Source: Alteromonas sp. KC3 (GTDB lineage Bacteria > Pseudomonadota > Gammaproteobacteria > Enterobacterales > Alteromonadaceae). From it: 64,000 nt of DNA. The stretch spans positions 3,472,001-3,536,000 of the forward strand of contig NZ_AP024235.1 of NCBI RefSeq assembly GCF_016756315.1. The letters are read 5' to 3'. The notes beneath the pieces are model-generated. The model was given only the letters and a program-made list of their open reading frames with translations, was not told where the DNA came from and searched no databases. This document shows positions 1 to 9,065 of the stretch, one piece after another. Within the stretch, counting starts at the first letter, position 1. The number at the start of each line of letters is the position of its first letter. The position numbers and the translations under genes are program-made.

Positions 1-1
1 G

Positions 2-97
2 ATAATTCCATTTAGGCACCGCTACATCGAGGTAATTGCGCACATTGTTGCAGAAATAGCATTTAAACACATAGGCCAAAAGTCACTTTTTATCTAA
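2..97 (+). CDS. Possible C-terminal tail of an upstream gene (partial)
   Basis: The second forward frame is open from the window edge for 31 codons and ends in TAA at 95-97, just inside the loop of an inverted repeat. The tail reads like an ordinary protein end (IEVIAHIVAEIAFKHIG) but is too short to place in a family. Nothing else on either strand explains these bases. The call rests only on the open frame and is weak. Confidence 0.25.
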   Translation: MIPFRHRYIEVIAHIVAEIAFKHIGQKSLFI

Positions 98-108
98 TGA
101 CTTTTGGC
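75..108. terminator. Perfect 11-bp inverted repeat, possible terminator
   Basis: GCCAAAAGTCA at 75-85 pairs perfectly with TGACTTTTGGC at 98-108 across a 12-nt loop. It sits between the window edge and the gene starting at 175. There is no strong T-run on the plus side, so it may be a weak or factor-assisted terminator or simply a stem. Confidence 0.35.
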
Positions 109-174
109 ACTTACTTGAAAACAGCAAATTAAACACACTGTGTCACATCAATTTTGGTTATTGGAGCCACCATT

Positions 175-915
175 ATGCAAACCATACACAGTACACTGGT
201 TTACTTTCACATTTTTTCAGGTGCACTTTCCCTGTTTTTGTTTTGGATCCCCTGCTTGACGCGTAAAGGAGGTCCACAACATCGAAAATTTGGGCGCTAC
301 TACGTGCAAGCCATGCTGTTCACTTCAATCAGTGGAGTAGTGAGTTCTACTATTGTTTTACTCATGCCATTGGCCATCTACCCTTCTATGCCTGAGCACT
401 TTGAATCGGTGGCCTATTTTGTCGCCTACCTAAAAGGGCAGTATATTTTTCTGCTGATGTTGAGTTTGCTGGTTTGGAATAATGTTCGTCATGCCCAGCG
501 AGTGCTTGAGGTAAAAAGCGATATTGCTGAAATGCGAACGCCAGCGTACTTGTGGCTACCCATTCTTCTATTTGCAGTAGCCTCTATCGCGCTTTATCAA
601 GGCATTAAATACAACATTACCCTTACCTGCATTTTTGCGCCTATAGCGTTACTCAATGCCATTGGCATTGTTCGCTATACACTACAAAAAGAGGTGCCTG
701 CAGGTAAATGGATAGTTGAACATATTGGACACATTATTGGTTCAGGTATTGGTGCTTATACCGCCTTCTTTGCCTTTGGCGGCAGAACCTTGTTTGAAGG
801 GATTCCGAGTTTGCAAATAGCAAGTTGGGTGCTGCCAAGTCTTATAGGCGTACCATTTTCGCTTTGGCTAAGCTGCAAGTACAAGCCTCGCCAACGCACA
901 TTAAAAAACGCATAG
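175..915 (+). CDS. Multi-pass membrane protein, function unknown (DUF2306-like layout)
   Basis: About 246 residues with roughly seven hydrophobic segments, beginning with a helix carrying His (VYFHIFSGALSLFLFW) and followed by a basic loop with GGPQHRKFGRYYV. That His helix plus loop layout resembles small DUF2306-type membrane proteins, but I cannot assign a function. The ATG at 175 is preferred over an earlier in-frame start because TTGGAG lies about 10 bases before it. The gene stands alone; the next gene starts 144 bp downstream with its own leader. Confidence 0.6.
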   Translation: MQTIHSTLVYFHIFSGALSLFLFWIPCLTRKGGPQHRKFGRYYVQAMLFTSISGVVSSTIVLLMPLAIYPSMPEHFESVAYFVAYLKGQYIFLLMLSLLVWNNVRHAQRVLEVKSDIAEMRTPAYLWLPILLFAVASIALYQGIKYNITLTCIFAPIALLNAIGIVRYTLQKEVPAGKWIVEHIGHIIGSGIGAYTAFFAFGGRTLFEGIPSLQIASWVLPSLIGVPFSLWLSCKYKPRQRTLKNA

Positions 916-1059
916 TGAACGACGGCGTATAAATTGACGGCACTGATGTGAACTGCAAACCACTCGTGAAAAGCGTACGTAATTTTCGTCAACCTGTGGC
1001 GAAATAACAAAAAGTAACGCTATACTGGTGCAAAGCAGTTCACCTGAAGGCCATATACA

Positions 1060-1713
1060 ATGACATTAAAAAAGAATAAAAGCGTGTCTGCACTGCCTGC
1101 GTTTGCCATTACTCTTTGCTTTGCAAGTGCACTATTTCACTGTCACACTTCTGCGCTAGAGTTAAGCCATTCACATAATCACGATCACGCTCAAACTACG
1201 GAAAATGAAGACGCACAAAGTCTTGGCTCACTCACTAACCTTCAGCACAATAATAGCTTCATGCTCTCGTCAGGGTTACCTACCAAAACCCATTTAGCGT
1301 TGCTTAAACAAGAAGGCGTCAGTCACGTCATCGACCTTATTCCGGGAGACAGAGCTGATGAGATTCACTATACCACCTCATTAGATCTTGATTATTTTAA
1401 TGTGCCTGTAGACTGGGAAGCGCCAAGCGTAGCTAACTTTTTAAATTACGCTGCCTATATGGACCGAGTAAAACAATCTGATGGCAAAGTGCTCACGCAT
1501 TGTAAGCTCAATTGGCGGGGAGCGTCTTTTACTTACCTTTATCGTGTTGCCGTGTTAGGTGAAAGTGAAGCGCAAGCCAAAGCTGACCTGATGAAAGTGT
1601 GGCACCCAAATCCGACGTGGCACGCATTTATGTCAGATGTGGTTAATTACTACAATAGCGTAAACAACACACGCGTTGCGATGTCATTTGACCCAGCCCC
1701 AATCGAAGGCTGA
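1060..1713 (+). CDS. Exported protein tyrosine phosphatase-like protein (DUF442/BLH type)
   Basis: A hydrophobic N-terminus (residues 10-30) suggests export. It is followed by a His-rich stretch (HSHNHDH, about 37-43) that could bind metal. The body has the phosphatase-like fold pattern LSSGLPTKTHLALLKQEGV, and an active-site loop HCKLNWR in which Cys148 and Arg153 are separated by four residues. That CX4R spacing is typical of DUF442/BLH proteins rather than classical CX5R phosphatases. Substrate unknown. It converges on the chemoreceptor gene, with a hairpin between them. The family is fairly secure; catalytic activity is inferred. Confidence 0.7.
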   Translation: MTLKKNKSVSALPAFAITLCFASALFHCHTSALELSHSHNHDHAQTTENEDAQSLGSLTNLQHNNSFMLSSGLPTKTHLALLKQEGVSHVIDLIPGDRADEIHYTTSLDLDYFNVPVDWEAPSVANFLNYAAYMDRVKQSDGKVLTHCKLNWRGASFTYLYRVAVLGESEAQAKADLMKVWHPNPTWHAFMSDVVNYYNSVNNTRVAMSFDPAPIEG

Positions 1714-1728
1714 CCTGACCTAAAAACG

Positions 1729-1759
1729 ATGGTGCCCTCGGTAGTACAAGGGGCACCAT
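1729..1759 (-). terminator. Rho-independent terminator of the chemoreceptor gene
   Basis: ATGGTGCCC at 1729-1737 pairs with GGGCACCAT at 1751-1759. Read on the minus strand the stem is followed by CGTTTTTAGG, a short T-run, so it fits termination of the chemoreceptor that ends at 1780. Confidence 0.65.
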
Positions 1760-1779
1760 ATCGAAACATCTTCACTGTC

Positions 1780-3735
1780 CTACACTTTAAATTGTCCAAC
1801 CAACTCATTAAGGCTTTTTGAAAGAGACAATAAGTTGTCGGCATTACTCGATAGCCCTTTTGATGCATGACTGACATCGGTGGTTGAGCTTTGCATACCT
1901 GATATTGTTCGGCTAATTTCTTCTGATACCTGATATTGCTCTTCAGCAGCACTGGCAATCTGTGTGATTTGATCCATTATTTGCTGCACCAACCGACCTA
2001 TTTGCTCGAACGTAGCCCGAGCCTGGTTGGATTGGTCAGTCGCTTGTTCCGACTGTTCTAAACCAGTAGCCATTTTCCCTGACACAAACTGTGTTCTCTC
2101 AATGAGCTTAGTTAACATGCCATCAATTTCTTCGGTAGCACCATAAGACCGTTGAGCTAATGAGCGCACTTCATCGGCGACCACTGCAAACCCACGCCCC
2201 TGTTCACCCGCTCGGGCTGATTCTATCGCCGCGTTTAGCGCTAACAAGTTAGTTTGTTCAGCGATACTTCTAATCACATTTAGAATTTGATTAATGTTAT
2301 CGCTTTCACTGGCAAGCTCTTTGGTCGCTTCAGAGGAGTCCTGTGTCAGCGTTTTCAACATTTCGACTTGTGCCACTGTCTCGCGAATTATAGATAAACC
2401 ACTATGGCTCGCTTTATCTGTTTGCTCTGTAGCTTCTTGCGTAGAAATACAGCTTTGTGCCACTTCTTGTGCTGCTGCGGCCATCTCATTGGAGGCTGTT
2501 GCGGCTTGTTCTATTGAGCGCTCTTGCTTATCACTAGCCTGCTGTAGTGACGATGCCATCGTCGTGAAATTGTTAGACGCTGAGTACAAATGTTCAGACT
2601 GTTGTTTTATTTCGGTTATCAAATCGCGAATAGAATCTAAGAAAGCATTAAAGTAATTTGCAAGGTCACTAATTTCGTCTTTACCACGTACTTCCAGGCG
2701 TTGTGTCAGATCACCTCTCCCCTCAGATATCGCACGCAAACTTCGGCTTATACGGTGAATTGGCGCAACGATGCGATTAGCCATTACAACACCTAGAACA
2801 CTACAAATAATGATCATAACCACCAGCACCACCATCATTGTGGAAACAATACTCCATGCGGGCGCTTCAATATCTGCGCTTTCAATAACGCCCACAAACT
2901 GCCAGTTCAACGCCGGTGAGCGGTAGGTAGTAACGGTAAGATCACCATCTTCGCCATCTACCGTAAAATGGCTGTCCCGTTCAGTCATTAGTGCTTTGTA
3001 AAGTGGGCTGCCGCCAAGCTCTTTGATATTTTTGAAGTTGTTCGCTTTATTACGCGGGTCTGCGAGCACTACGCCATTTTGGTCGACAAGTATGACATAG
3101 CCAGTTTCTCCCAATTTAACGCCATTGACGAGCTTAGTTAGCGTATCTAGGGTGACATCAATAGATTGAACCCCTATGGTGTTACCGCTTGCTCCTTTAA
3201 TTGTAGTGGCAATGGAAATCATTGGCCCACCCGAAATCCCCTGATATGGCGACGTTATTACCGCTTCCCCCGGGGCTGCTTTTGCTTGTTGATACCACGG
3301 CCTTTTACGCGGGTCATAGTTTTCCATCGTTTCAGGCGGGTATTGAATAAAACCGCCGGTCTCAGTTCCCATGTAGACATTAAGTAAGTTAGGATGCTTG
3401 TCTCTAAATTGACCGTGAAATTTAAAAATACTGCTCTCAATTACACCATTTTGCAGGGGCGTCATATCAGCTCGTCTACCAATGTAGTTGGTAATAGAAG
3501 TCTCTGCCGCAGCAAGTAATCGCTCATCGCTTGCCATATAACGTACATGTTCTTTCATCCCCTCGAAGAACAGCTCAAAAGCATTGTCTATCTGATGAAT
3601 TTCTTGCGTAGCACTATTGATAAAATAATCACGCGACTGGGTAAATGTTTGCACCGTTGTTGTAATAACCAATGCGATAATGGGTACGGTAACGGCAACC
3701 AGAAAAGCGGTGATGAGTTTGCTGCGAATATTCAT
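1780..3735 (-). CDS. Methyl-accepting chemotaxis protein with dCACHE sensor, probably for amino acids
   Basis: About 651 residues. A first membrane helix (about 8-30) is followed by a periplasmic double-CACHE sensor (about 35-280), a second helix (about 288-312), HAMP, and a long signalling coiled coil whose tip contains [24 protein letters not shown] in overlapping form. In the sensor, Tyr140, Arg145, Trp147, Tyr148, Tyr164 and Asp193 match the spacing of the amino-acid-binding dCACHE_1AA signature (Y-x4-R-x-WY ... D) known from receptors such as PctA. The ligand class is therefore inferred to be amino acids. ATG at 3735 is chosen over a GTG two codons earlier because AAGAAG is better spaced for it. 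The gene has its own terminator and no chemotaxis operon around it. Confidence 0.93.
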   Translation of the reverse strand: MNIRSKLITAFLVAVTVPIIALVITTTVQTFTQSRDYFINSATQEIHQIDNAFELFFEGMKEHVRYMASDERLLAAAETSITNYIGRRADMTPLQNGVIESSIFKFHGQFRDKHPNLLNVYMGTETGGFIQYPPETMENYDPRKRPWYQQAKAAPGEAVITSPYQGISGGPMISIATTIKGASGNTIGVQSIDVTLDTLTKLVNGVKLGETGYVILVDQNGVVLADPRNKANNFKNIKELGGSPLYKALMTERDSHFTVDGEDGDLTVTTYRSPALNWQFVGVIESADIEAPAWSIVSTMMVVLVVMIIICSVLGVVMANRIVAPIHRISRSLRAISEGRGDLTQRLEVRGKDEISDLANYFNAFLDSIRDLITEIKQQSEHLYSASNNFTTMASSLQQASDKQERSIEQAATASNEMAAAAQEVAQSCISTQEATEQTDKASHSGLSIIRETVAQVEMLKTLTQDSSEATKELASESDNINQILNVIRSIAEQTNLLALNAAIESARAGEQGRGFAVVADEVRSLAQRSYGATEEIDGMLTKLIERTQFVSGKMATGLEQSEQATDQSNQARATFEQIGRLVQQIMDQITQIASAAEEQYQVSEEISRTISGMQSSTTDVSHASKGLSSNADNLLSLSKSLNELVGQFKV

Positions 3736-3952
3736 AGACACGTCACTTCTTGTTATTTTTTTAAATGAGGTTAATGACCAGTATTAACGATTTTTACGGT
3801 ATCAGCAATGCCAGAACGTGTTGAGTATTGCGGTACATTATTACAGCAATGGGTCAACACGCTCGAGGTTCCGACGCCTTGCCACGTCATAAAAAGCGCT
3901 TGAGGCGTTGTGGCCATGAGCACTTGAACACATATGGAAATACAGATATGAT

Positions 3953-4006
3953 TTGACACATATGAAATTTCATATACGATGTAACACATACGAAAATTCA
4001 TATGTG
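3953..4006 (+). promoter_or_regulatory. ars promoter with two palindromic ArsR operators
   Basis: Two 22-bp palindromes lie head to tail before arsR, at 3957-3978 (core ATATGAAATTTCATAT, perfect) and 3985-4006 (CACATACGAA ... TTCATATGTG, near-perfect). Their centres are 28 bp apart. A TTGACA box at 3953-3958 with TACGAT at 3975-3980 (16-bp spacer) is a plausible promoter, with the first palindrome filling the spacer. The second ends 8 bp before the arsR ATG, so both are placed to block transcription. ArsR binding is inferred from position and symmetry. Confidence 0.7.
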
Positions 4007-4014
4007 AGAAATTT

Positions 4015-4347
4015 ATGTCGGATTGTACCTTGTCTCCGCTGTCTTTTTTCAAGTGTTTATCAGAAGAGACCCGACTAAAAACACTGCTTATGCTGAGTCA
4101 AAAAGAAGAACTTTGCGTTTGCGACTTTACCGATGCGCTGAACATTAGCCAACCCAAAATATCTCGTCATCTTGCAGACTTAAGAAAGTGTGAACTCGTG
4201 CAAGATACACGTAGAGGTAAATGGGTTTACTACCGACTTCACCCCAATCTCCCCGTTTGGGCACGCGAGATTATTGAACAAACCGCTACGCACAACCTTA
4301 GCTATATTGAAGAGGCTATTAACAACCTGTGTTGTGACAACTGCTAA
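4015..4347 (+). CDS. arsR: Arsenic-responsive ArsR repressor
   Basis: A 110-residue winged-helix repressor of the ArsR/SmtB family. The motif ELCVCDF places Cys34 and Cys36 in the arsenite site of the type found in E. coli ArsR; the third Cys of that site is Thr here. The recognition helix is ISQPKISRHLADLRK and the wing is TRRGKWVYYRL. The C-terminus carries extra cysteines (CCDNC, residues 106-110) that might take part in metal binding. It heads the ars operon and sits directly after two palindromes, so it is expected to repress itself and the genes behind it until As(III) or Sb(III) binds. Confidence 0.93.
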   Translation: MSDCTLSPLSFFKCLSEETRLKTLLMLSQKEELCVCDFTDALNISQPKISRHLADLRKCELVQDTRRGKWVYYRLHPNLPVWAREIIEQTATHNLSYIEEAINNLCCDNC

Positions 4348-4376
4348 GCAATTAACTTACTAATTTGAGAGAAAAA

Positions 4377-4844
4377 ATGAAGATTTTATATATTTGTACT
4401 CACAACCGTTGTAGAAGCATCTTATGTGAAGCTATCACTAATGCAGCCCCAAGTGCACTTGAAGCGCGCAGTGCGGGCAGTCAACCTGTGGGAGAGGTTC
4501 ATCCGCTTTCATTAAAATACTTGGCTGAACGTGGCTATCGAACAGATGGTCTGAAAAGTCAATCATGGGATGAGTTTGAGGATTATGCACCAGATCTTGT
4601 CGTTACTGTGTGCGATTCTGCGGCAGGTGAGTCTTGCCCTGTTTATTTTGGAAAGTCATTAAAAGTGCATTGGGGATTAGAAGATCCGTCAAAGCTGGAG
4701 GGAAGCGAAGAAGACAAAGCTGCGGCATTTCATCAAACGATGAACATTATTGAGCAACGCGTAAAAAGCTTAACCGAATTAGCAGAGCAGTCACTGTCTA
4801 CCGATGCGCTAAAAGAAGCACTAACTACCTTAGGAGCACAATAA
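4377..4844 (+). CDS. arsC: Arsenate reductase, low-molecular-weight phosphatase (thioredoxin-coupled) type
   Basis: Reduces arsenate to arsenite in the cytoplasm for export. The N-terminal loop CTHNRCR gives the CX5R active site (Cys7, Arg13). Cys79 and Cys87 in VTVCDSAAGESCPVY provide the pair that forms the relay disulfide, matching the thioredoxin-linked class rather than the glutaredoxin class. The C-terminal helix is longer than needed for the core fold. ATG at 4377 is chosen over a TTG at 4365 because GAGAGAA precedes it. It lies 29 bp after arsR and abuts arsH. Confidence 0.92.
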   Translation: MKILYICTHNRCRSILCEAITNAAPSALEARSAGSQPVGEVHPLSLKYLAERGYRTDGLKSQSWDEFEDYAPDLVVTVCDSAAGESCPVYFGKSLKVHWGLEDPSKLEGSEEDKAAAFHQTMNIIEQRVKSLTELAEQSLSTDALKEALTTLGAQ

Positions 4845-5567
4845 ATGGCAACAGACACCACTGCGCCGTCAGCCAATTTATCGATGGAAGAAATGCGCAC
4901 GCCACTAATGACGGATTTCGCGAGCACTTTTTCTCAGCATAAACCTCGTATTCTCTTGTTGTATGGTTCGCTTAGGGAGCGTTCCTACAGTCGCCTTGTT
5001 GTTGAAGAGTCGGTGCGTTTACTGACGTATTTTGGTGCAGAAGCTAAGGTTTTTGATCCCAAGGGATTACCACAGCCTGACACCGAGGACGAAAATCATC
5101 CCAAGGTAAAAGAGCTCCGTGAGTTAATGATGTGGTCTGAAGGACAAATATGGTGCTCCCCAGAGCGTCACGGCAGTATGACAGGCATAATGAAAAGTAT
5201 GATTGACTGGGTTCCACTTAGCATAGGCGGTATCCGTCCCACTCAAGGAAAAACACTTGCCCTAATGCAAGTTTGCGGGGGCTCTCAGTCATTTAACGCC
5301 GTAAATCAAATGCGCATACTGGGAAGATGGATGCGGATGCTCACCATTCCCAACCAATCATCAGTAGCCAAAGCATTTTTGGAATTTGAAGAAGATGGTC
5401 GCATGAAACCCTCTCCCTATTACAACCGCATTGTTGATGTTGTTGAAGAGCTGGTTAAATTTACGCTACTTACTCGCGACAACAAAACCTTTCTAGTAGA
5501 TCGCTATTCAGAGCGTGTTGAAAGCGCGGAAGAAGTGAGCAAGCGCGTCAATCAAAAGTCAATTTAA
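4845..5567 (+). CDS. arsH: ArsH NADPH-dependent FMN reductase
   Basis: A 240-residue flavodoxin-like protein with the phosphate-binding loop [11 protein letters not shown] near residues 40-50 and the conserved stretch [15 protein letters not shown], which identifies ArsH. Members of the family reduce FMN or quinones and oxidise trivalent organoarsenicals. It starts on the base after the arsC stop, so the two are translationally coupled. An N-terminal extension of about 30 residues before the fold is usual for ArsH. Confidence 0.93.
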   Translation: MATDTTAPSANLSMEEMRTPLMTDFASTFSQHKPRILLLYGSLRERSYSRLVVEESVRLLTYFGAEAKVFDPKGLPQPDTEDENHPKVKELRELMMWSEGQIWCSPERHGSMTGIMKSMIDWVPLSIGGIRPTQGKTLALMQVCGGSQSFNAVNQMRILGRWMRMLTIPNQSSVAKAFLEFEEDGRMKPSPYYNRIVDVVEELVKFTLLTRDNKTFLVDRYSERVESAEEVSKRVNQKSI

Positions 5568-5578
5568 CGGAGTTGCAC

Positions 5579-6592
5579 ATGGGTTTCTTTGAACGCTATT
5601 TATCAGTGTGGGTCGGTCTATGTATTATAGCGGGCGTTGCTTTGGGCTACGCCTTTCCCACTCTTTTCGAACATGTTGCAGCGCTTGAGTACGCTCACGT
5701 TAATTTGGTTGTAGCGGTACTTATTTGGCTAATGATTTATCCCATGATGGTCCAAATTGATTTTGGATCGCTAAAAGATGTAGGTAAAAAGCCCAAAGGG
5801 CTTATTCTTACTTTGGTAGTAAATTGGCTGATTAAACCGTTTACTATGGCATTACTTGGCTGGCTTTTCTTTAAAGGGCTTTTTGCCGATTGGGTTGACC
5901 CTCAAACAGCAACGGAATACATAGCCGGCATGATTTTGTTGGGCGTCGCCCCATGCACTGCAATGGTGTTTGTATGGAGCCACCTTACGAAAGGCGATGC
6001 CAATTACACGTTAGTGCAGGTGTCAATCAATGACCTAATTATGGTTGTTGCTTTTGCCCCTATTACTGCACTGCTGCTTGGTGTTACCGATATCACTGTT
6101 CCGTGGGACACACTGCTACTGTCGGTTGTTCTGTATGTCGTTTTACCGTTACTCGCTGGGTTTATAACACGTAAGCACATTGAGAAAAAAGGGCCACAAG
6201 CGGTAACAAAGTTGGTAGAAAGATTTAAACCTTTTTCGGTATGCGGGTTGCTACTCACTATCGTGATTCTGTTTGGTTTACAAGCGAATACCATATTGGC
6301 TCAACCTCAGGATATTGTGCTAATCGCAATACCGCTTTTAATACAAACATACGGTATTTTTGCGATTGCCTACTTTGCAGCAAAGCGAATGAAGTTACCG
6401 CATAATGTTGCTGCACCTGCTTGTATGATAGGAACATCGAACTTTTTCGAATTAGCTGTTGCCGTTGCGATTTCACTATTTGGTCTTAATAGCGGCGCTG
6501 CACTTGCAACAGTAGTGGGAGTATTAGTAGAGGTACCAGTGATGCTATCGCTGGTTTGGTTTGCCAATAAAACGAGACATTGGTTTAACTAG
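5579..6592 (+). CDS. arsB: ACR3-family arsenite efflux permease
   Basis: A polytopic inner-membrane protein of 337 residues and about ten helices. The family signature [15 protein letters not shown] contains the Cys needed for As(III) transport in ACR3 proteins. It follows arsH by 11 bp, with ACGGAG spaced six bases before the ATG at 5579; a TTG two codons earlier is less likely. As last gene of the operon it expels the arsenite produced by ArsC. The symbol arsB is used loosely; by sequence it is ACR3, not the 12-helix ArsB. Confidence 0.93.
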   Translation: MGFFERYLSVWVGLCIIAGVALGYAFPTLFEHVAALEYAHVNLVVAVLIWLMIYPMMVQIDFGSLKDVGKKPKGLILTLVVNWLIKPFTMALLGWLFFKGLFADWVDPQTATEYIAGMILLGVAPCTAMVFVWSHLTKGDANYTLVQVSINDLIMVVAFAPITALLLGVTDITVPWDTLLLSVVLYVVLPLLAGFITRKHIEKKGPQAVTKLVERFKPFSVCGLLLTIVILFGLQANTILAQPQDIVLIAIPLLIQTYGIFAIAYFAAKRMKLPHNVAAPACMIGTSNFFELAVAVAISLFGLNSGAALATVVGVLVEVPVMLSLVWFANKTRHWFN

Positions 6593-6607
6593 AGCGTGAA
6601 TACCTTT

Positions 6608-6632
6608 GGCGGGGTAAACCTTTTACACCGCC
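6608..6632. terminator. Hairpin between convergent ars operon and receiver gene
   Basis: GGCGG(GG)TAAA and TTTTACACCGCC can pair between 6608 and 6632, overlapping the last codons of the minus-strand receiver gene. There is no T-run on either side, so termination is uncertain. Confidence 0.3.
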
Positions 6633-7021
6633 ATCGCACTTTTTTGTGTTTCCGGTAATAGAAAACCAAAACGTTGTAGGAGCGATTTCAACAGTGTGGT
6701 TTTTATCGGCTTTTCAATAAAGCCGAGTGCACCTAACGCCATTACTTTGTCTTGCATCATAGGTTGAATATCACCCGAGACAACAATGACAAAGGTTTCT
6801 AACTGTCGACGTTTGATTTCGCGCAACACATCTATGCCACCTAAAACAGGCATAGTAAGATCGAGTAAAACTAAATCGATGGTATGATGTGCCAATACTT
6901 CTAAGGCGTCCATTCCATTCGACACTTCATAGATTGTTTCAGCGAAACCTTCTGGCAGATTTCTTCTTGCCATCTTACGCGCAAGCGCTGAATCATCACA
7001 AATAAGAATATTAAAACCCAT
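6623..7021 (-). CDS. Stand-alone CheY-like response regulator
   Basis: 132 residues forming a single receiver domain with no output domain. The acidic pair Asp9/Asp10, phosphorylation site Asp54 (LVLLDLTMP), Ser82 (VVSGD) and Lys104 (FIEKPI) are all in place. Such proteins act by binding a partner when phosphorylated. The ATG at 7021 begins directly at the first beta strand; a GTG at 7045 would add eight residues, and neither has a clear ribosome site. No kinase is adjacent; the divergent neighbour is aceK. Confidence 0.85.
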   Translation of the reverse strand: MGFNILICDDSALARKMARRNLPEGFAETIYEVSNGMDALEVLAHHTIDLVLLDLTMPVLGGIDVLREIKRRQLETFVIVVSGDIQPMMQDKVMALGALGFIEKPIKTTLLKSLLQRFGFLLPETQKSAMAV

Positions 7022-7198
7022 CTGAAAAACTTTAGTTCTGTTCACTAATCAAACTTCAGAATACATTAATCAAAAGTTTAGTAAAACAAAAAATAAAGGC
7101 CTTTTTTAACGACTTATTGGCGATCTGCTTCAAACTTCTCTCACTTTGCAGACTTTTTATGGTAAATCTATCGCCATAGAATGAGAGGAACTTACCTT

Positions 7199-8932
7199 AT
7201 GGATACTGCGTCTACCCACATAGAAAAGCCATTAGTGAAAAAAGTGGCTTACTTAATACTGGCACATTTCGACAAAAGCTATCGGTGGTTTACGCGCATT
7301 ACCCGTGGTGCGCAGGAGCGCTTTGAAAACGGAAACTGGCGAGAGACGCAAGCCGCGTCTAAAGAGCGCATTACCATATACGAACAAAGCCTTTCCGATG
7401 CGGTTGCCGAAATTTATCAGTTAACAGAAGTACATCAAAAAGATGACATTTTTTGGCAAGAGTTAAAGAAAGTGTTTGCGACACAGTTGGAAGGACATCC
7501 ACAATTTGAATTAGCGGAAACCTTTTATAATTCTGTGATTGGACGCTTTTTCAAGCATAGAAAGATAGACAACGACATGATGTTTGTTTTGCCAAGTCGA
7601 TGTTTTTTACCCGGGCAAGATAGGCACAAAGTGATCAACAGTTTCGATACGACGACGACGGTTCGCGAAATGTATGAGTCTATCTTCAAAATATACCGCT
7701 ACAACATTCCTTTTGAAAATTACGAACGCGACCTTCAAAGCTTAGAAAAAGCCTTGCGTGCACGACTAAATAAAGAACAACTTGCCAGCGTTCAGGCAGT
7801 TGAAATACTAAAACCAACCTTCTTCAGAGGAAAAGCAGCCTATCTGATTGGTCGTATTTGTATGCCCGATGAAACTCTGCCTTTTGTTATTGCCATGCGC
7901 CGATACAACGAGCCACACATGTTCGTTGATGCGTTATTAACAGACCGAAAAGATTTAAGCGTTATATTTGGTTTTGCTCGTAGCTATTTTATGGCTGATA
8001 CCCAAAACCCCGCAGAAGTTGCCGCGTTCCTACAAGAGCTATTGCCGAACAAGAAGCATTTTGAGCTTTACATGGCCTTGGGCCATTACAAGCATGGAAA
8101 AACCGTTTTTTATCGCAACTTCTTGCAACATATGGATAGTTCAGATGACAAGTTCGAGGCGGCCCCGGGTATTCGCGGATTAGTAATGATGGTTTTCCAT
8201 CTGCCTTCTTATGGAGTGGTGTTTAAAATTATTAAGGATGAATTTGCTGAGAGTAAAAAGATTACACGAGAGCACGTTAAAGAATGCTACAAGCTGGTAA
8301 AAATGTCTGACCGTGTTGGCCGCATGGCCGATACTCACGAATACGTAAATTTTAGGTTCCCGCTTGAGAGAATTGAGCCTGAACTTATCAAAGAGTTACA
8401 GGAAACTTGTGCATCAAGCCTCGAGTTTACTGAAAGTGAACTTATTATTAAGCATTTATACATTGAGCGGAAAATGACACCGCTTAATTTGTATCTTCAG
8501 CAAGAAACCGACGAAGACAAAATAACTAGTGCGCTTGACGAGTTAGGCCTATGCATCAAGCAGATTGCCATGGCAAATATATTCCCTGGCGACATGTTGC
8601 ATAAGAACTTTGGCATTACTCGCCACGGACGCGTCATTTTTTACGACTATGACGAAATTTGTTTGATGAATGAACGTAATTTCAGAGCGCTACCAAAGTC
8701 TGATGACCCTTACGCCATTGACACTTTATCGGTAGCACCTAATGATGTATTTCCAGAACAATTCGAGCATTTCATTGTTGGTAAGCGAAAATTTAAAGAT
8801 ATCCTAAAATCGTTACATGGCGATCTAATGACGCCAGAGTACTGGCACGAAGTACAAGAAAAGTGTGAGCGAGGAGACGTTCAACACTTTACGCCATACA
8901 ACGCGGAAATGCGTTTTGACCGCGGCGAATAA
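7199..8932 (+). CDS. aceK: Isocitrate dehydrogenase kinase/phosphatase
   Basis: About 577 residues, the usual AceK length. It reversibly phosphorylates isocitrate dehydrogenase to set flux between the TCA cycle and the glyoxylate shunt. Family motifs are visible: the nucleotide loop APGIRGLVMMVF near residue 321, and the catalytic region KNFGITRHGRVIFYDYDEI near 460. The ATG at 7199 is preceded by GAGAGGA. Unlike enterobacteria, no aceB or aceA lies beside it; the gene stands alone between a receiver and an OmpR-type pair. Confidence 0.96.
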   Translation: MDTASTHIEKPLVKKVAYLILAHFDKSYRWFTRITRGAQERFENGNWRETQAASKERITIYEQSLSDAVAEIYQLTEVHQKDDIFWQELKKVFATQLEGHPQFELAETFYNSVIGRFFKHRKIDNDMMFVLPSRCFLPGQDRHKVINSFDTTTTVREMYESIFKIYRYNIPFENYERDLQSLEKALRARLNKEQLASVQAVEILKPTFFRGKAAYLIGRICMPDETLPFVIAMRRYNEPHMFVDALLTDRKDLSVIFGFARSYFMADTQNPAEVAAFLQELLPNKKHFELYMALGHYKHGKTVFYRNFLQHMDSSDDKFEAAPGIRGLVMMVFHLPSYGVVFKIIKDEFAESKKITREHVKECYKLVKMSDRVGRMADTHEYVNFRFPLERIEPELIKELQETCASSLEFTESELIIKHLYIERKMTPLNLYLQQETDEDKITSALDELGLCIKQIAMANIFPGDMLHKNFGITRHGRVIFYDYDEICLMNERNFRALPKSDDPYAIDTLSVAPNDVFPEQFEHFIVGKRKFKDILKSLHGDLMTPEYWHEVQEKCERGDVQHFTPYNAEMRFDRGE

Positions 8933-9065
8933 AGGGATGTGAAAAGTGATCGCATTTTGCCTTTTTTAACGTAGAAGCTACTGAATAGGGTACCGCCGTG
9001 TATCGTCATACGACTTCTCTTAGGTGAAGTCATGTTGCGTTGAATTAATTAAAAGAAGCGTAAAA

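Noticed and set aside
3771..4052. Minus-strand open frame across the ars promoter
   Set aside because: It runs through the operator palindromes, lacks a ribosome site and has no plausible protein pattern.
7199..8932. aceK without aceA and aceB considered as an orphan remnant
   Set aside because: The gene is full length with all motifs; separate location of the glyoxylate genes is common outside enterobacteria.
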